A DNA stretch of 33,151 nt from Pseudomonas viridiflava (GTDB taxonomy: Bacteria; Pseudomonadota; Gammaproteobacteria; Pseudomonadales; Pseudomonadaceae), in assembly GCF_900590755.1 (NCBI RefSeq), contig NZ_UUOC01000017.1, forward strand, positions 1 to 33,151. The letters run 5' to 3'. A program made the translations under genes and the position numbers. Positions 16,091-23,504 of this stretch are shown one piece after another. Numbering within the stretch: the stretch's first letter is position 1; each line of letters opens with the position of its first letter. The notes below the pieces were generated by a model. It saw nothing but the letters and a program-made list of their open reading frames with translations, searched no databases and was not told the DNA's origin.

Positions 16091-17602
16091 ATGCAATTCG
16101 AATGGTCGTACTTTTTTTCTCTGTTCTCGATGGCGGACTTCTGGAAGTCGTGCATCACGGTGATTCAACTCAGTGCACTGGGTTGGTTCATCGGCATGGT
16201 GCTGGGTTTCCTGTTGGCCTCGGCCAAGCTGTCGACCTCGCGCTGGTTGCGGGTGCCGGCGTCGATTTATATCTGGTTCTTCCGTAGCGTCCCGCTGCTG
16301 GTGCTGGTGGTGTTTGTCTATAACCTGCCGCAGATGCTGCCGTTCACTCGCGATGTGCTGTCCGATCCGTTCTACTCCGGGCTGTTTGCCCTGGTGGTGA
16401 CGGAAGCGGCGTACATGGCCGAAATTCACCGTGGCGGGCTTATTTCCGTGGCCAAGGGCCAGAAGGAAGCCGGTCGTGCGCTGGGTATCGGCGTGCTGGG
16501 CATGCAACGGTTGATCGTGATCCCGCAGGCGTTCCGGATTTCCCTGCCGACGCTGATCAACGAATACATCACGGTGGTCAAACTCACCTCGATCATTTCG
16601 GTGATTTCCCTGACGGAATTGCTCACCGTGGGCCAGCGCCTGTATGCGCAAAACTTTCTGGTCATGGAAACGCTGTCGGCCGTCGCGGTGTATTACGTGA
16701 TGATCGTCACGGTGTTTGGCTGGCTTTTTCACTGGCTCGAACAGCATCTGGAACTGAACAACCGCAAGCCCCAGACCCTCGACGACGCCAGCGTGCAACA
16801 GCTGCGCGCAAGCCTGCCTGCGCCGACGCTGAAAACCGCCGTTCAAGGTGAATCAGGTCTTGCGCCTGCGCTGCAACTTCACACGATCCATAAAAGTTAC
16901 GGCAACCATGAGGTGCTCAAGGGCATCAATCTGGATGTTGAAGCGGGTCAGGTGATTTCCATTATCGGGCCATCAGGTTCGGGCAAGACGTCGCTGATCC
17001 GCACGGTTAACGGGCTGGAAAGCATCGACGACGGCGAGATTATTCTGTTCGGCGAAAGCTTCATCCATGCAGGGGACAAACCGAATAACCCGCAGATTCG
17101 CCGTGGCGTGCAGCGCATTGGTATGGTGTTCCAGAACTTCAATCTGTTCCCGCACCGCACCATCCTCGACAACGTCACCCTCGCCCCGCGTTACCACGAC
17201 CGCGACCGGGTAATCAGCGAACAGCGCGCTTATGCCTTGCTGGACAAGGTTGGCTTGCTGGCCCACGCGCAGAAGTATCCGCATCAGTTGTCTGGTGGTC
17301 AGCAGCAACGGGTGGCAATTGCCCGAGCCCTGGCAATGGACCCGCAGATCATGCTGTTCGATGAGCCGACTTCAGCGCTGGACCCGGAGCTGGTGGGCGA
17401 TGTGCTGAAAGTGATCAGCGATCTGGCTAAAGAAGGCATGACCATGCTGATCGTGACCCATGAAATGGACTTCGCGATGTCCATCTCCGACCGGGTGATT
17501 TTCATGGAGAACGGCGTGGTGCAAGCCGATGCCGGACCGCAGACGATTCGTGCGGGCCAGGCTGGGGAAAGGGTGATGCAGTTTATGGGGTTGGATAAGT
17601 AG
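16091..17602 (+). CDS. Fused amino acid ABC transporter permease and ATP-binding protein
   Basis: One 503-residue chain joins two parts usually encoded apart. Residues about 1-225 are a His/Glu/Gln-type permease with several transmembrane helices and the ATPase-contacting loop '[20 protein letters not shown]'. After a linker (about 226-258) comes an ATPase with Walker [10 protein letters not shown] near 293, LSGGQQQR near 400, Walker B with '[12 protein letters not shown]' near 420-431 and the H-loop 'VTHEMDFA'. The ATG at 16091 has AGGA 10 bases upstream; a GTG two codons earlier is possible but too close to that site. A homodimer would supply both permease and both ATPase copies. It works with the preceding binding protein. 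Confidence 0.94.
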   Translation: MQFEWSYFFSLFSMADFWKSCITVIQLSALGWFIGMVLGFLLASAKLSTSRWLRVPASIYIWFFRSVPLLVLVVFVYNLPQMLPFTRDVLSDPFYSGLFALVVTEAAYMAEIHRGGLISVAKGQKEAGRALGIGVLGMQRLIVIPQAFRISLPTLINEYITVVKLTSIISVISLTELLTVGQRLYAQNFLVMETLSAVAVYYVMIVTVFGWLFHWLEQHLELNNRKPQTLDDASVQQLRASLPAPTLKTAVQGESGLAPALQLHTIHKSYGNHEVLKGINLDVEAGQVISIIGPSGSGKTSLIRTVNGLESIDDGEIILFGESFIHAGDKPNNPQIRRGVQRIGMVFQNFNLFPHRTILDNVTLAPRYHDRDRVISEQRAYALLDKVGLLAHAQKYPHQLSGGQQQRVAIARALAMDPQIMLFDEPTSALDPELVGDVLKVISDLAKEGMTMLIVTHEMDFAMSISDRVIFMENGVVQADAGPQTIRAGQAGERVMQFMGLDK

Positions 17603-17634
17603 TCACAGATACCAACCTCTGTGGGAGCTTTCAT

Positions 17635-17724
17635 GTGGGACCGGCTTTAGCCGGGAAGGCGGCATTTCAGGCGATCAATTTCGGGCGGGTGTACTGGCCT
17701 CTTCCCGGCTAAAGCCGGTCCCAC
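17635..17724. repeat. REPIN, family B (copy 3), overlapping the M20 peptidase 3' end
   Basis: It has the same arms as the copies at 79 and 347, with the spacer in the opposite orientation ('ggcatttcaggcgatcaatt'). Flanking bases extend the palindrome (ttcat...atgaa). It sits between two convergent genes, 32 bases past the ABC gene stop and across the last codons of the peptidase frame. Confidence 0.9.
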
Positions 17725-19165
17725 ATGAAACGCAGTGGTCTGTAGGAGTCGCGTTCAGCTTAAGCCTGGTCGCCTTCGCCTCACCCAGATCCCAAAACAA
17801 CCCGGTCGCCGCCTTGAGGCCTTGCTCTACAACGCTTTCAAGCAAGTGCTCATCGGGAGCGTGTTGCTTGCAGGATGGGTAGGAATGCGGCAGCCAGACC
17901 GTGGGCAAACCCAGCACATCCGCGAAGCAATGGTTGGGGATGGTGCCGCCCAGGTTCGGCAGGATGCTCACCGGTTCGCCGAGACTCTGGCTGACGGAGT
18001 TCTGCACAAAGCCCACCCACGGGTGGCGCGGATCCAGACGCGTGGCGGCGTAACCACCTTCGACCTGAACCTGCACATCGTTGAAGCCATGCTGATCCAG
18101 ATGCTTGCGAATGTTGGCTTCCAGCGCCTGCCAGTCGGTGCCGTCGACAAAACGCAGCTGGCACACCGCTTCGGCACGTCCAGGAATCGCGCCGATCACT
18201 TTGACCGTGCTGCCGGACGACAACCCAACGATTTCCAGGGTGTTGCAGCCAAACAACTTCTCGCCTGTGGTCAGGCCTGGTTCGCCCCAGTTGGGGTTGA
18301 GTTGCGGGTCGAAGCTTTCGCCGCCCACCGGCAAGTCACGGATCAGGGCCGACACATACTCCGGCATCGGTGCCGGACGCAGGCAATCGGCAAGCAATTG
18401 GCCCTGGGCAGACACCATCGATGACAAGGCATGCCCCAGCACGATGGCGGGGTTGGTGATGATCCCACCCCAGTTGCCCGAATGGCGGCCGCCGTTGCCG
18501 GTGTCCAGGGTCAGGCGGAATTGGCAGACGCCACGGGAGCCGAGGAACAGGGTTGGCAAATCGTGCCGCACCCGTGGGCCATCCGAGGCGAGGAACAGGT
18601 CGGCGGCCAGTTCTTCGGCGTTGTCGCGACACGCTTGCTCAAGTCCCGGCGAGCCGACTTCTTCGCTCATCTCGAAAATGATTTTCAGGTTGTAACCGAG
18701 CTTGCCTTCGCGAGCCTCCAGCACCGCCTCAAGCGCTGCCAGATTGATGCTGTGCTGGCCCTTGTTGTCGGCAGTGCCACGGCCATAGAGGCGGCCGTCC
18801 TTGATGCTCAGCTTCCAGGGCGCCGTGCCTTCTTGCCAGAGTTCGTCCTGGCCGCTGGTGACATCGCCGTGGCCGTAAGTCAGTAAAGTCAGCAGAGCCG
18901 GGTCTTCAATACGCTGTGCGAACAGCAGCGGTGGTTTGCCCGCATGGGGGTTGTCGACGAAACGGCAGACGAAACCCAGACGCTCCAGCAGCGGTTGCAT
19001 CTCGATCAGCAGATAATCACGCAGCGGCTCGGCGCAGTCCGGATTCTGGCTCTCGGTGCGCTGTGCCACGCGGCGGCTCAACGTTTGGAAAAAAGCGCCG
19101 GAACTCAGGTTTTGAACGGCAAGCTCAATGGCGTGCTCTCGGCTTTGCGGGGAAGTTGAAGACAT
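17675..19165 (-). CDS. M20-family metallopeptidase (dipeptidase/deacylase type)
   Basis: This 496-residue cytoplasmic di-zinc hydrolase probably cleaves a dipeptide or N-acyl amino acid. Metal and catalytic residues are visible: H99 and D101 ('YGHGD'), D133 ('GTADNKGQ'), E168-E169 ('EMSEEVGS'), D195 ('ASDGP') and a late His in 'CKQHAPDEHLLE'. The ATG at 19165 has AAAGG 8 bases upstream. It is divergent from the LysR gene and converges on the ABC transporter gene. The oddity is the C-terminus: about the last 16 residues ('CGTGFSREEASTPARN') are encoded by a REPIN. A TAA lies one frame over at 17760-17762, so a small frameshift or stop loss may have extended the protein. Function at family level is firm; substrate is inferred only from neighbours. 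Confidence 0.92.
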   Translation of the reverse strand: MSSTSPQSREHAIELAVQNLSSGAFFQTLSRRVAQRTESQNPDCAEPLRDYLLIEMQPLLERLGFVCRFVDNPHAGKPPLLFAQRIEDPALLTLLTYGHGDVTSGQDELWQEGTAPWKLSIKDGRLYGRGTADNKGQHSINLAALEAVLEAREGKLGYNLKIIFEMSEEVGSPGLEQACRDNAEELAADLFLASDGPRVRHDLPTLFLGSRGVCQFRLTLDTGNGGRHSGNWGGIITNPAIVLGHALSSMVSAQGQLLADCLRPAPMPEYVSALIRDLPVGGESFDPQLNPNWGEPGLTTGEKLFGCNTLEIVGLSSGSTVKVIGAIPGRAEAVCQLRFVDGTDWQALEANIRKHLDQHGFNDVQVQVEGGYAATRLDPRHPWVGFVQNSVSQSLGEPVSILPNLGGTIPNHCFADVLGLPTVWLPHSYPSCKQHAPDEHLLESVVEQGLKAATGLFWDLGEAKATRLKLNATPTDHCVSCGTGFSREEASTPARN

Positions 19166-19248
19166 CAGGATTACCTTTCACGGGGCAATTTGATCGCGCT
19201 TAAATGCAGCTCGACCAGCAATGAAATCAAGGGTAACGTGGCCAACTG

Positions 19249-19268
19249 ACTTGCAACAATTATCAAGT
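19249..19268. promoter_or_regulatory. Dyad in the M20-LysR intergenic region, candidate LysR site
   Basis: ACTTG-N10-CAAGT is an inverted repeat between the two divergent genes, where LysR-type regulators normally bind. Its CTTG/CAAG half-sites recur in the next dyad. Confidence 0.45.
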
Positions 19269-19294
19269 TAGCAAGCTATCCTTGCTTTTATAAC
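19268..19294 (+). promoter_or_regulatory. Possible LysR gene promoter with embedded dyad
   Basis: TTAGCA and TATAAC (5 of 6 match to -10) are separated by 15 bases, slightly short. Between and over them lies AGCAAG-CTATC-CTTGCT (19270-19286), a perfect 6-base inverted repeat. A regulator bound here would block its own promoter, as expected for an autoregulated LysR gene. Confidence 0.4.
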
Positions 19295-19337
19295 AAACCA
19301 AATCTGCACAGCCATGAGGCAGGAAGGGACCGCTGAC

Positions 19338-20252
19338 ATGCACGATCTACCGCTGCGTTATTTCCACAGTGTGGCCCGCACCGGCTCGCTCTCTGCTGCC
19401 GCCGAAGAGCTGCACGTGGCGGTTTCGGCGGTCAGCCGCCAGATCAGCAATCTGGAAGAAAACCTCGGGTTGCAGCTGTTCGAACGCAAGCCGCGGGGCA
19501 TGCAGCTGACCGAGCCTGGGCAACTGCTGCTGGCCTATGCCACGCGCAACATGCTGGAAGTGAAAAACGTCATCGCCGAGATGCGCGGCGTGAACACCCT
19601 GCAACAGCACCGCATCGCATTGGCCTGCCCGGAAGGGATGGCGTGGGAATTCTTGCCGAGGGTAACGGCTGAGTTTCGCAATTTTCACCCTGGTGCGAGT
19701 TTCGATGTGCACGTGGTGGATGCCGCCCGCGCTTCGCAATTGGTCAAGGAAGGCTCGGTGGACATCGCCCTGACCTTCAGCCTGACGCCGACTCAAGGGG
19801 TGGAAATTGCCCTGAGCTGCGATTCGCCGATCAGCGCCTTGATGCCAGCCGGTCACCCGCTGGCCAGCCGTGAATCCCTTGCCGTGCAAGACCTGCGCGA
19901 CTGCCCGCTGGCCCTGCCCTACACCGGCTCGACCTTACGCTATCTGTTCGATATCGCCTGCCACCTGCAAGGCATCAACGTGGTGCCGGCCTACACCAGC
20001 CAGTCTCTGGGCACGATCTATAACGTGGTCCGTTATTCCCAGGACGTGATCGCGCTGTGCGGCACGGTCACGGTTCTGGGCGCGACCGCCCGAGACAACC
20101 TGGTGCTGGTGCCCATGAGCGACCCGCAACTGCGCCAGCGCAGCCTGCAAGTACAGATCATGGCGGGGCGCAAATTGCCGGTACTGGTGCGCTACTTCCT
20201 TAGTTTTCTGGAAGAGCAGCTGATTACGGCGAGTCGCATTACCAAAGACTGA
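19338..20252 (+). CDS. LysR-family transcriptional regulator
   Basis: The 304-residue protein has an N-terminal winged helix-turn-helix (about 1-60, with 'SLSAAAEELHVAVSAVSRQI' as the recognition region) and a periplasmic-binding-protein-like effector domain from about residue 90. The ATG at 19338 is chosen over one eight codons earlier because AGGAAGG precedes it by 10 bases. It is divergent from the M20 peptidase gene with two dyads in between, so the peptidase is its most likely target; the ABC transporter or porin genes may be others. Its 3' end overlaps the convergent OprD-type gene by 14 bases. The effector is unknown. Confidence 0.94.
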   Translation: MHDLPLRYFHSVARTGSLSAAAEELHVAVSAVSRQISNLEENLGLQLFERKPRGMQLTEPGQLLLAYATRNMLEVKNVIAEMRGVNTLQQHRIALACPEGMAWEFLPRVTAEFRNFHPGASFDVHVVDAARASQLVKEGSVDIALTFSLTPTQGVEIALSCDSPISALMPAGHPLASRESLAVQDLRDCPLALPYTGSTLRYLFDIACHLQGINVVPAYTSQSLGTIYNVVRYSQDVIALCGTVTVLGATARDNLVLVPMSDPQLRQRSLQVQIMAGRKLPVLVRYFLSFLEEQLITASRITKD

Positions 20253-21477
20253 CCGTGTACGTGAGAATCATCCGGTTCTCTTCGTACTGCGAAGTGTCCC
20301 GCACGTTCACGCCGATGTTCATCCAGGTCGCGCCAAAGCCTTTCAATGCGCCGTCTTGCACCACGTAGCTGAGGATAGAAGTGCGTTCGGTTTCGTGGCT
20401 TTGCTGGCCCAGGTTGATGCCGTTGCCTTCCATCCAGCGCGCCATCCATTTCAGGCCCGGCACGCCGACACCGGCGAAATCGTAGTCGTAGCGCACTTGC
20501 CACGAACGCTCATCCGGCTTGACGAAGCCCAGTGCCGACCAGTTGATGAGATAGGGCGCGGGGGCGTAGCTGTTGAAGGTAGGAAAGGTGTCCTGGCCGA
20601 GCATGCGTTGGTAACCGGCACCAAAGGTGTGACCGCCTTTCAGCAGGCTGAACATCGTGCCGTAGGTGCGGTTATCGACACGGCCAGACAGCGCCTGGCC
20701 CTCTTCCTTGCTGTTGTAATAACGCACGTCCGTCTTGAGCGTATAGCCATCACCCAAGGGCAGTTTGTGCGCGACGCCGACATAATGCTGGCGATAGATA
20801 TCTTCAAGCTGTGCGTAGAAGTACGTGCCGCTGAGGTTGGGGGTGAATGCGTAACTTGCACCGGCGAAGTTCAGGCCATCGCTGGTTTGCGTCGCTGGGT
20901 TGTCGCCCCACAGGTACAGGTCTTCGGTGTTGGAGGATTCACGCCCGGCGATGCTCCAGAAGCGCCCCGCCGTGAGGGTCAGGTCTTTAATCTCTTTGGA
21001 TTCGAGCAGCGCACCTTGATAAGAGGTCACCAGTTGCCGAGTCGGGTCAAAGGACGCCACCGGCAGGTTGGGACGCTGTTCGCCGATGCGCAGTTCGGTT
21101 TTCGAGTAGCGGATTTTTGCCGTGGCGTTGGCGCGACCGTAATCTTTCACCGGGCTGCCATCGGTCTGCACCGGCAGTACGCCATCCGGGGAGCGATCCT
21201 TGCTGCCATCCAGGCGATAGGCGAACTGCCCGCCTACGTCCAGGCCGAATTGCAGTGGGCCGTCGGTCCAGCCGGATTTGAACTGCAGATCAAAACCCTG
21301 AGACCAACTGCCGGTACGCGACTTGGGCGCATTGTCCTGCTTGAAATCGCGGTCCACATAAAAGTTGCGCAGCCCCAGGGTGAGGTGGCTGTCATCCGCG
21401 AAGTCGGCCTGGGCCGTACCGATTGTGCAGACGCCCGCTGTCGCCGCCATTGCACACTTCAATCGAAAATCGAACAT
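20239..21477 (-). CDS. OprD-family outer membrane porin
   Basis: The 412-residue protein is a substrate-selective 18-strand porin of the OprD/Opd family, which passes amino acids, peptides or organic acids. A signal peptide ends at 'GTAQA' (residue 24). The mature protein begins 'DFADDSHLTLGLRNFYVDRDF', a typical OprD start, and the protein ends in the aromatic 'YTVSLW' used for outer membrane insertion. Mid-protein 'LLESKEIKDLTLTAGRFW' is also characteristic. GGGGAG precedes the ATG. The symporter gene lies 219 bases upstream in the same direction, so they may share a transcript. Whether it serves the carboxylate symporter or the amino-acid ABC system cannot be told. Confidence 0.93.
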   Translation of the reverse strand: MFDFRLKCAMAATAGVCTIGTAQADFADDSHLTLGLRNFYVDRDFKQDNAPKSRTGSWSQGFDLQFKSGWTDGPLQFGLDVGGQFAYRLDGSKDRSPDGVLPVQTDGSPVKDYGRANATAKIRYSKTELRIGEQRPNLPVASFDPTRQLVTSYQGALLESKEIKDLTLTAGRFWSIAGRESSNTEDLYLWGDNPATQTSDGLNFAGASYAFTPNLSGTYFYAQLEDIYRQHYVGVAHKLPLGDGYTLKTDVRYYNSKEEGQALSGRVDNRTYGTMFSLLKGGHTFGAGYQRMLGQDTFPTFNSYAPAPYLINWSALGFVKPDERSWQVRYDYDFAGVGVPGLKWMARWMEGNGINLGQQSHETERTSILSYVVQDGALKGFGATWMNIGVNVRDTSQYEENRMILTYTVSLW

Positions 21478-21612
21478 AGCCTGCTCCCCGCAAATCTCTA
21501 GTTATTGGCCGTAGGGCCGTGACCGGCAGACAACAAAGGGATCGGGCACGGCTGGGCGCCAGATCGGGCGATGCACGAACATGTCGAGGCATGTTTCTAG
21601 GAAAACACAGGA

Positions 21613-21688
21613 CTGTAGGAGCTGCCGCAGGCTGCGAATGGCGATGGGTCAGGAAGAATGCCTTCGCAGCCTTCGGCAGCTCCTACAG
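21613..21688. repeat. REPIN, family D (copy 2)
   Basis: The left arm 'ctgtaggagctgccgcaggc' faces 'gccttcggcagctcctacag'. The spacer differs from the other two family D copies. It begins 8 bases past the symporter stop codon on the minus strand and lies between the symporter and porin genes. Confidence 0.9.
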
Positions 21689-21696
21689 GGGATGCA

Positions 21697-22989
21697 TCAA
21701 GCCAGCTTCAACTGTCGGCGGATGGCAAACAGGGTGATCAGGCTGAGCACGCCGGTCACGAGCAGGTAGTAGCTCGGCGCCAGGTTGTTACCGGTGGCGC
21801 TGATCAGCCAGGCGACGATGAAGGGCGTGAAGCTGCCGAAGACCGTGGTGCCGATGTTGTAGCTCAGGGCCATGCCGGTGGCGCGAACCTGGGTCGGGAA
21901 CAACTCGGACATCAACGCTGGCAGACCGCCGAAGTAGATCGCCTTGAGAACGCTCATCCAGAACAGCACTGCCAACAGCGCCAGCAAGGTTGGGTTGGCC
22001 GCCAGCCATGAGAATGCGGGGTAAATGCTGAGGATGAAGATCACCGAGGCACCGATCATGATCCGGGTGCGACCGAAGACATCGGAGAGGTGACCGATGA
22101 AAGGCGTGAGGACGGTCAGTACCAGGCCGCTGAGCAATGTCCCGGCGTAACCAATGGAAGCGCTCAGGCCCAGCTGTTTGACCGCATAAATCGGCATGTA
22201 GATGATCACGTAGGTGGCCGACGTGGAGAGTACCAACGCGCCAACCGCCAGCAGCATGCGGTACTTGTGCGCTTTGAACAGCGCTCCGACCGGGGCGTGA
22301 CTGCGTTCGCTTTCCTTGAATTCGCCGGCTTCTTCGATATGACGACGGATGTACAGCCCGACCGGGCCGATCATCAGGCCGAACAGGAACGGAATGCGCC
22401 AGCCCCAGGACTCAAGCTGATCGACGGTCAACGTGGCGGTGAGCAACAAACCGAAACCCGAAGCCAGTAAACCGCTGATGCCTTGGCTGGCGAACATGAA
22501 GCTGGAAAGCAGGCCCTTGCGCTCCGGAGCGTGCTCCACCAGCAATGCCGTGGCACTGCCGAATTCGCCGCCCGCCGAGAACCCCTGTATCAGACGTGCC
22601 AGGAAGATACCGATAGGTGCCCAGATGCCGATGGTCGCGTAGGTTGGCATGATTGCTATCAGCAGCGTACCGAGCATCATCAGCCAGATCGAAACCAGCA
22701 TCGCCGACTTGCGCCCGACCCGGTCTGCATACGAACCCAGCACCGCCGCGCCCAGCGGACGAATCAGGTAGGAAACCGCGAAGGTGCCCAGGGCGAGCAG
22801 CAGCGAAACCGTTTCGTCTGCGGAAGGGAAAAACAGTTTGGAAATGGTCATGGCGAAGAAGCCATAGACGATCAGGTCAAACCATTCCAGAGCATTGCCA
22901 ATAGATGAAGCGATGACCAGTTTGTAAACCTTGCCCCTGGACATTGGCCGGACAACAGGAGGCTGGGCAGCGGCGTGCGCAGTGGTCAT
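21697..22989 (-). CDS. MFS transporter, metabolite:H+ symporter (MHS) family
   Basis: The 430-residue inner-membrane protein has about twelve transmembrane helices. Family marks are 'IGNALEWFDLIVYGFFA' in the first helix, 'GSYADRVGRKSAM' in the 2-3 loop (the MFS signature), 'FSAGGEFGSATALLVEHAP' in helix 4-5 and 'GHLSDVFGRTRIM' after the central loop. MHS members bring in carboxylates such as citrate, tricarballylate, 2-oxoglutarate or aromatic acids, and also betaines, with protons. The ATG has GGAG 8 bases upstream. The OprD-type porin gene follows in the same direction, a common pairing for organic acid uptake in Pseudomonas. The particular substrate is not determinable. Confidence 0.92.
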   Translation of the reverse strand: MTTAHAAAQPPVVRPMSRGKVYKLVIASSIGNALEWFDLIVYGFFAMTISKLFFPSADETVSLLLALGTFAVSYLIRPLGAAVLGSYADRVGRKSAMLVSIWLMMLGTLLIAIMPTYATIGIWAPIGIFLARLIQGFSAGGEFGSATALLVEHAPERKGLLSSFMFASQGISGLLASGFGLLLTATLTVDQLESWGWRIPFLFGLMIGPVGLYIRRHIEEAGEFKESERSHAPVGALFKAHKYRMLLAVGALVLSTSATYVIIYMPIYAVKQLGLSASIGYAGTLLSGLVLTVLTPFIGHLSDVFGRTRIMIGASVIFILSIYPAFSWLAANPTLLALLAVLFWMSVLKAIYFGGLPALMSELFPTQVRATGMALSYNIGTTVFGSFTPFIVAWLISATGNNLAPSYYLLVTGVLSLITLFAIRRQLKLA

Positions 22990-23177
22990 GCAAGGATCTC
23001 CAACTCGTCAAAGAACGGGACTTTCCCCTGACGAGGATGTTGCCCTTTGTAACGATGTTAGGGCCGCGGGAGGTTTCCCACAATTATGCATTTCAGAAGA
23101 TTTCATTGCCGTACAGGCAAGGATGTTCCGCAACATTTTGGTTTTTGTGGGCGTTATTGGTGCGGGGGTGGGTGACC

Positions 23178-23268
23178 TGTGGGAGCGTGGCTTGCCCGAT
23201 ATGAACGATGATGTGGTGTCTCTGGAGCGCCGTGGTGTATGAATTCGCGGGCAAGCCTCGCTCCAACA
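23178..23268. repeat. REPIN, family C (copy 1)
   Basis: The left arm 'tgtgggagcgtggcttgccc' faces 'gcgggcaagcctcgctccaa'. The spacer contains 'atgaacgatgatg' and 'gccgtggtgtatgaattc'. It is the first of three elements joined by the linker 'gagaaatacggtgtctg'. Confidence 0.88.
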
Positions 23269-23285
23269 GGAGAAATACGGTGTCT

Positions 23286-23387
23286 GTGGGAGCGGTGCTT
23301 GCCCGCGATGAACGATGATGCGGTGTATCTGACAGACCGAGGCGCTTGAATCGTCGAATGCCGCCCAGACCAAGCACCGCTCCCACA
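23286..23387. repeat. Hybrid REPIN (family C left arm, family A right arm)
   Basis: The left side 'gtgggagcggtgcttgcccg' and 'atgaacgatgatgcggtgt' matches its family C neighbours. The right side 'ccgcccagaccaagcaccgc' is the family A right arm seen at 1-62 and 222-332. Confidence 0.82.
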
Positions 23388-23404
23388 GGAGAAATACGGT
23401 GTCT

Positions 23405-23493
23405 GTTGGAGCGTGGCTTGCCCGCGAAGAACGATAACGCGGTGTCTCTGGAGGACCGTGGTATATGAATTCGCGGGCAAGCCTCGCTCCAAC
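23405..23493. repeat. REPIN, family C (copy 3)
   Basis: The left arm 'gttggagcgtggcttgcccg' faces 'cgggcaagcctcgctccaac'. Its spacer repeats 'ccgtggtatatgaattcgcg' of copy 1. It ends 11 bases past the recD stop codon (minus strand). Confidence 0.88.
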
Positions 23494-23504
23494 AACGATT
23501 GTGC

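Noticed and set aside
23120..23145. Sigma54-like GG...GC element upstream of the symporter
   Set aside because: A minus-strand 'ggaacatccttgc' resembles the -24/-12 consensus, but the spacing is one base short and the -24 box matches poorly.
23178..23493. CRISPR-like array of regularly spaced repeats
   Set aside because: The units are inverted-arm REPINs of about 90-100 bases with similar spacers, not short direct repeats with unique spacers, and no cas genes are present.
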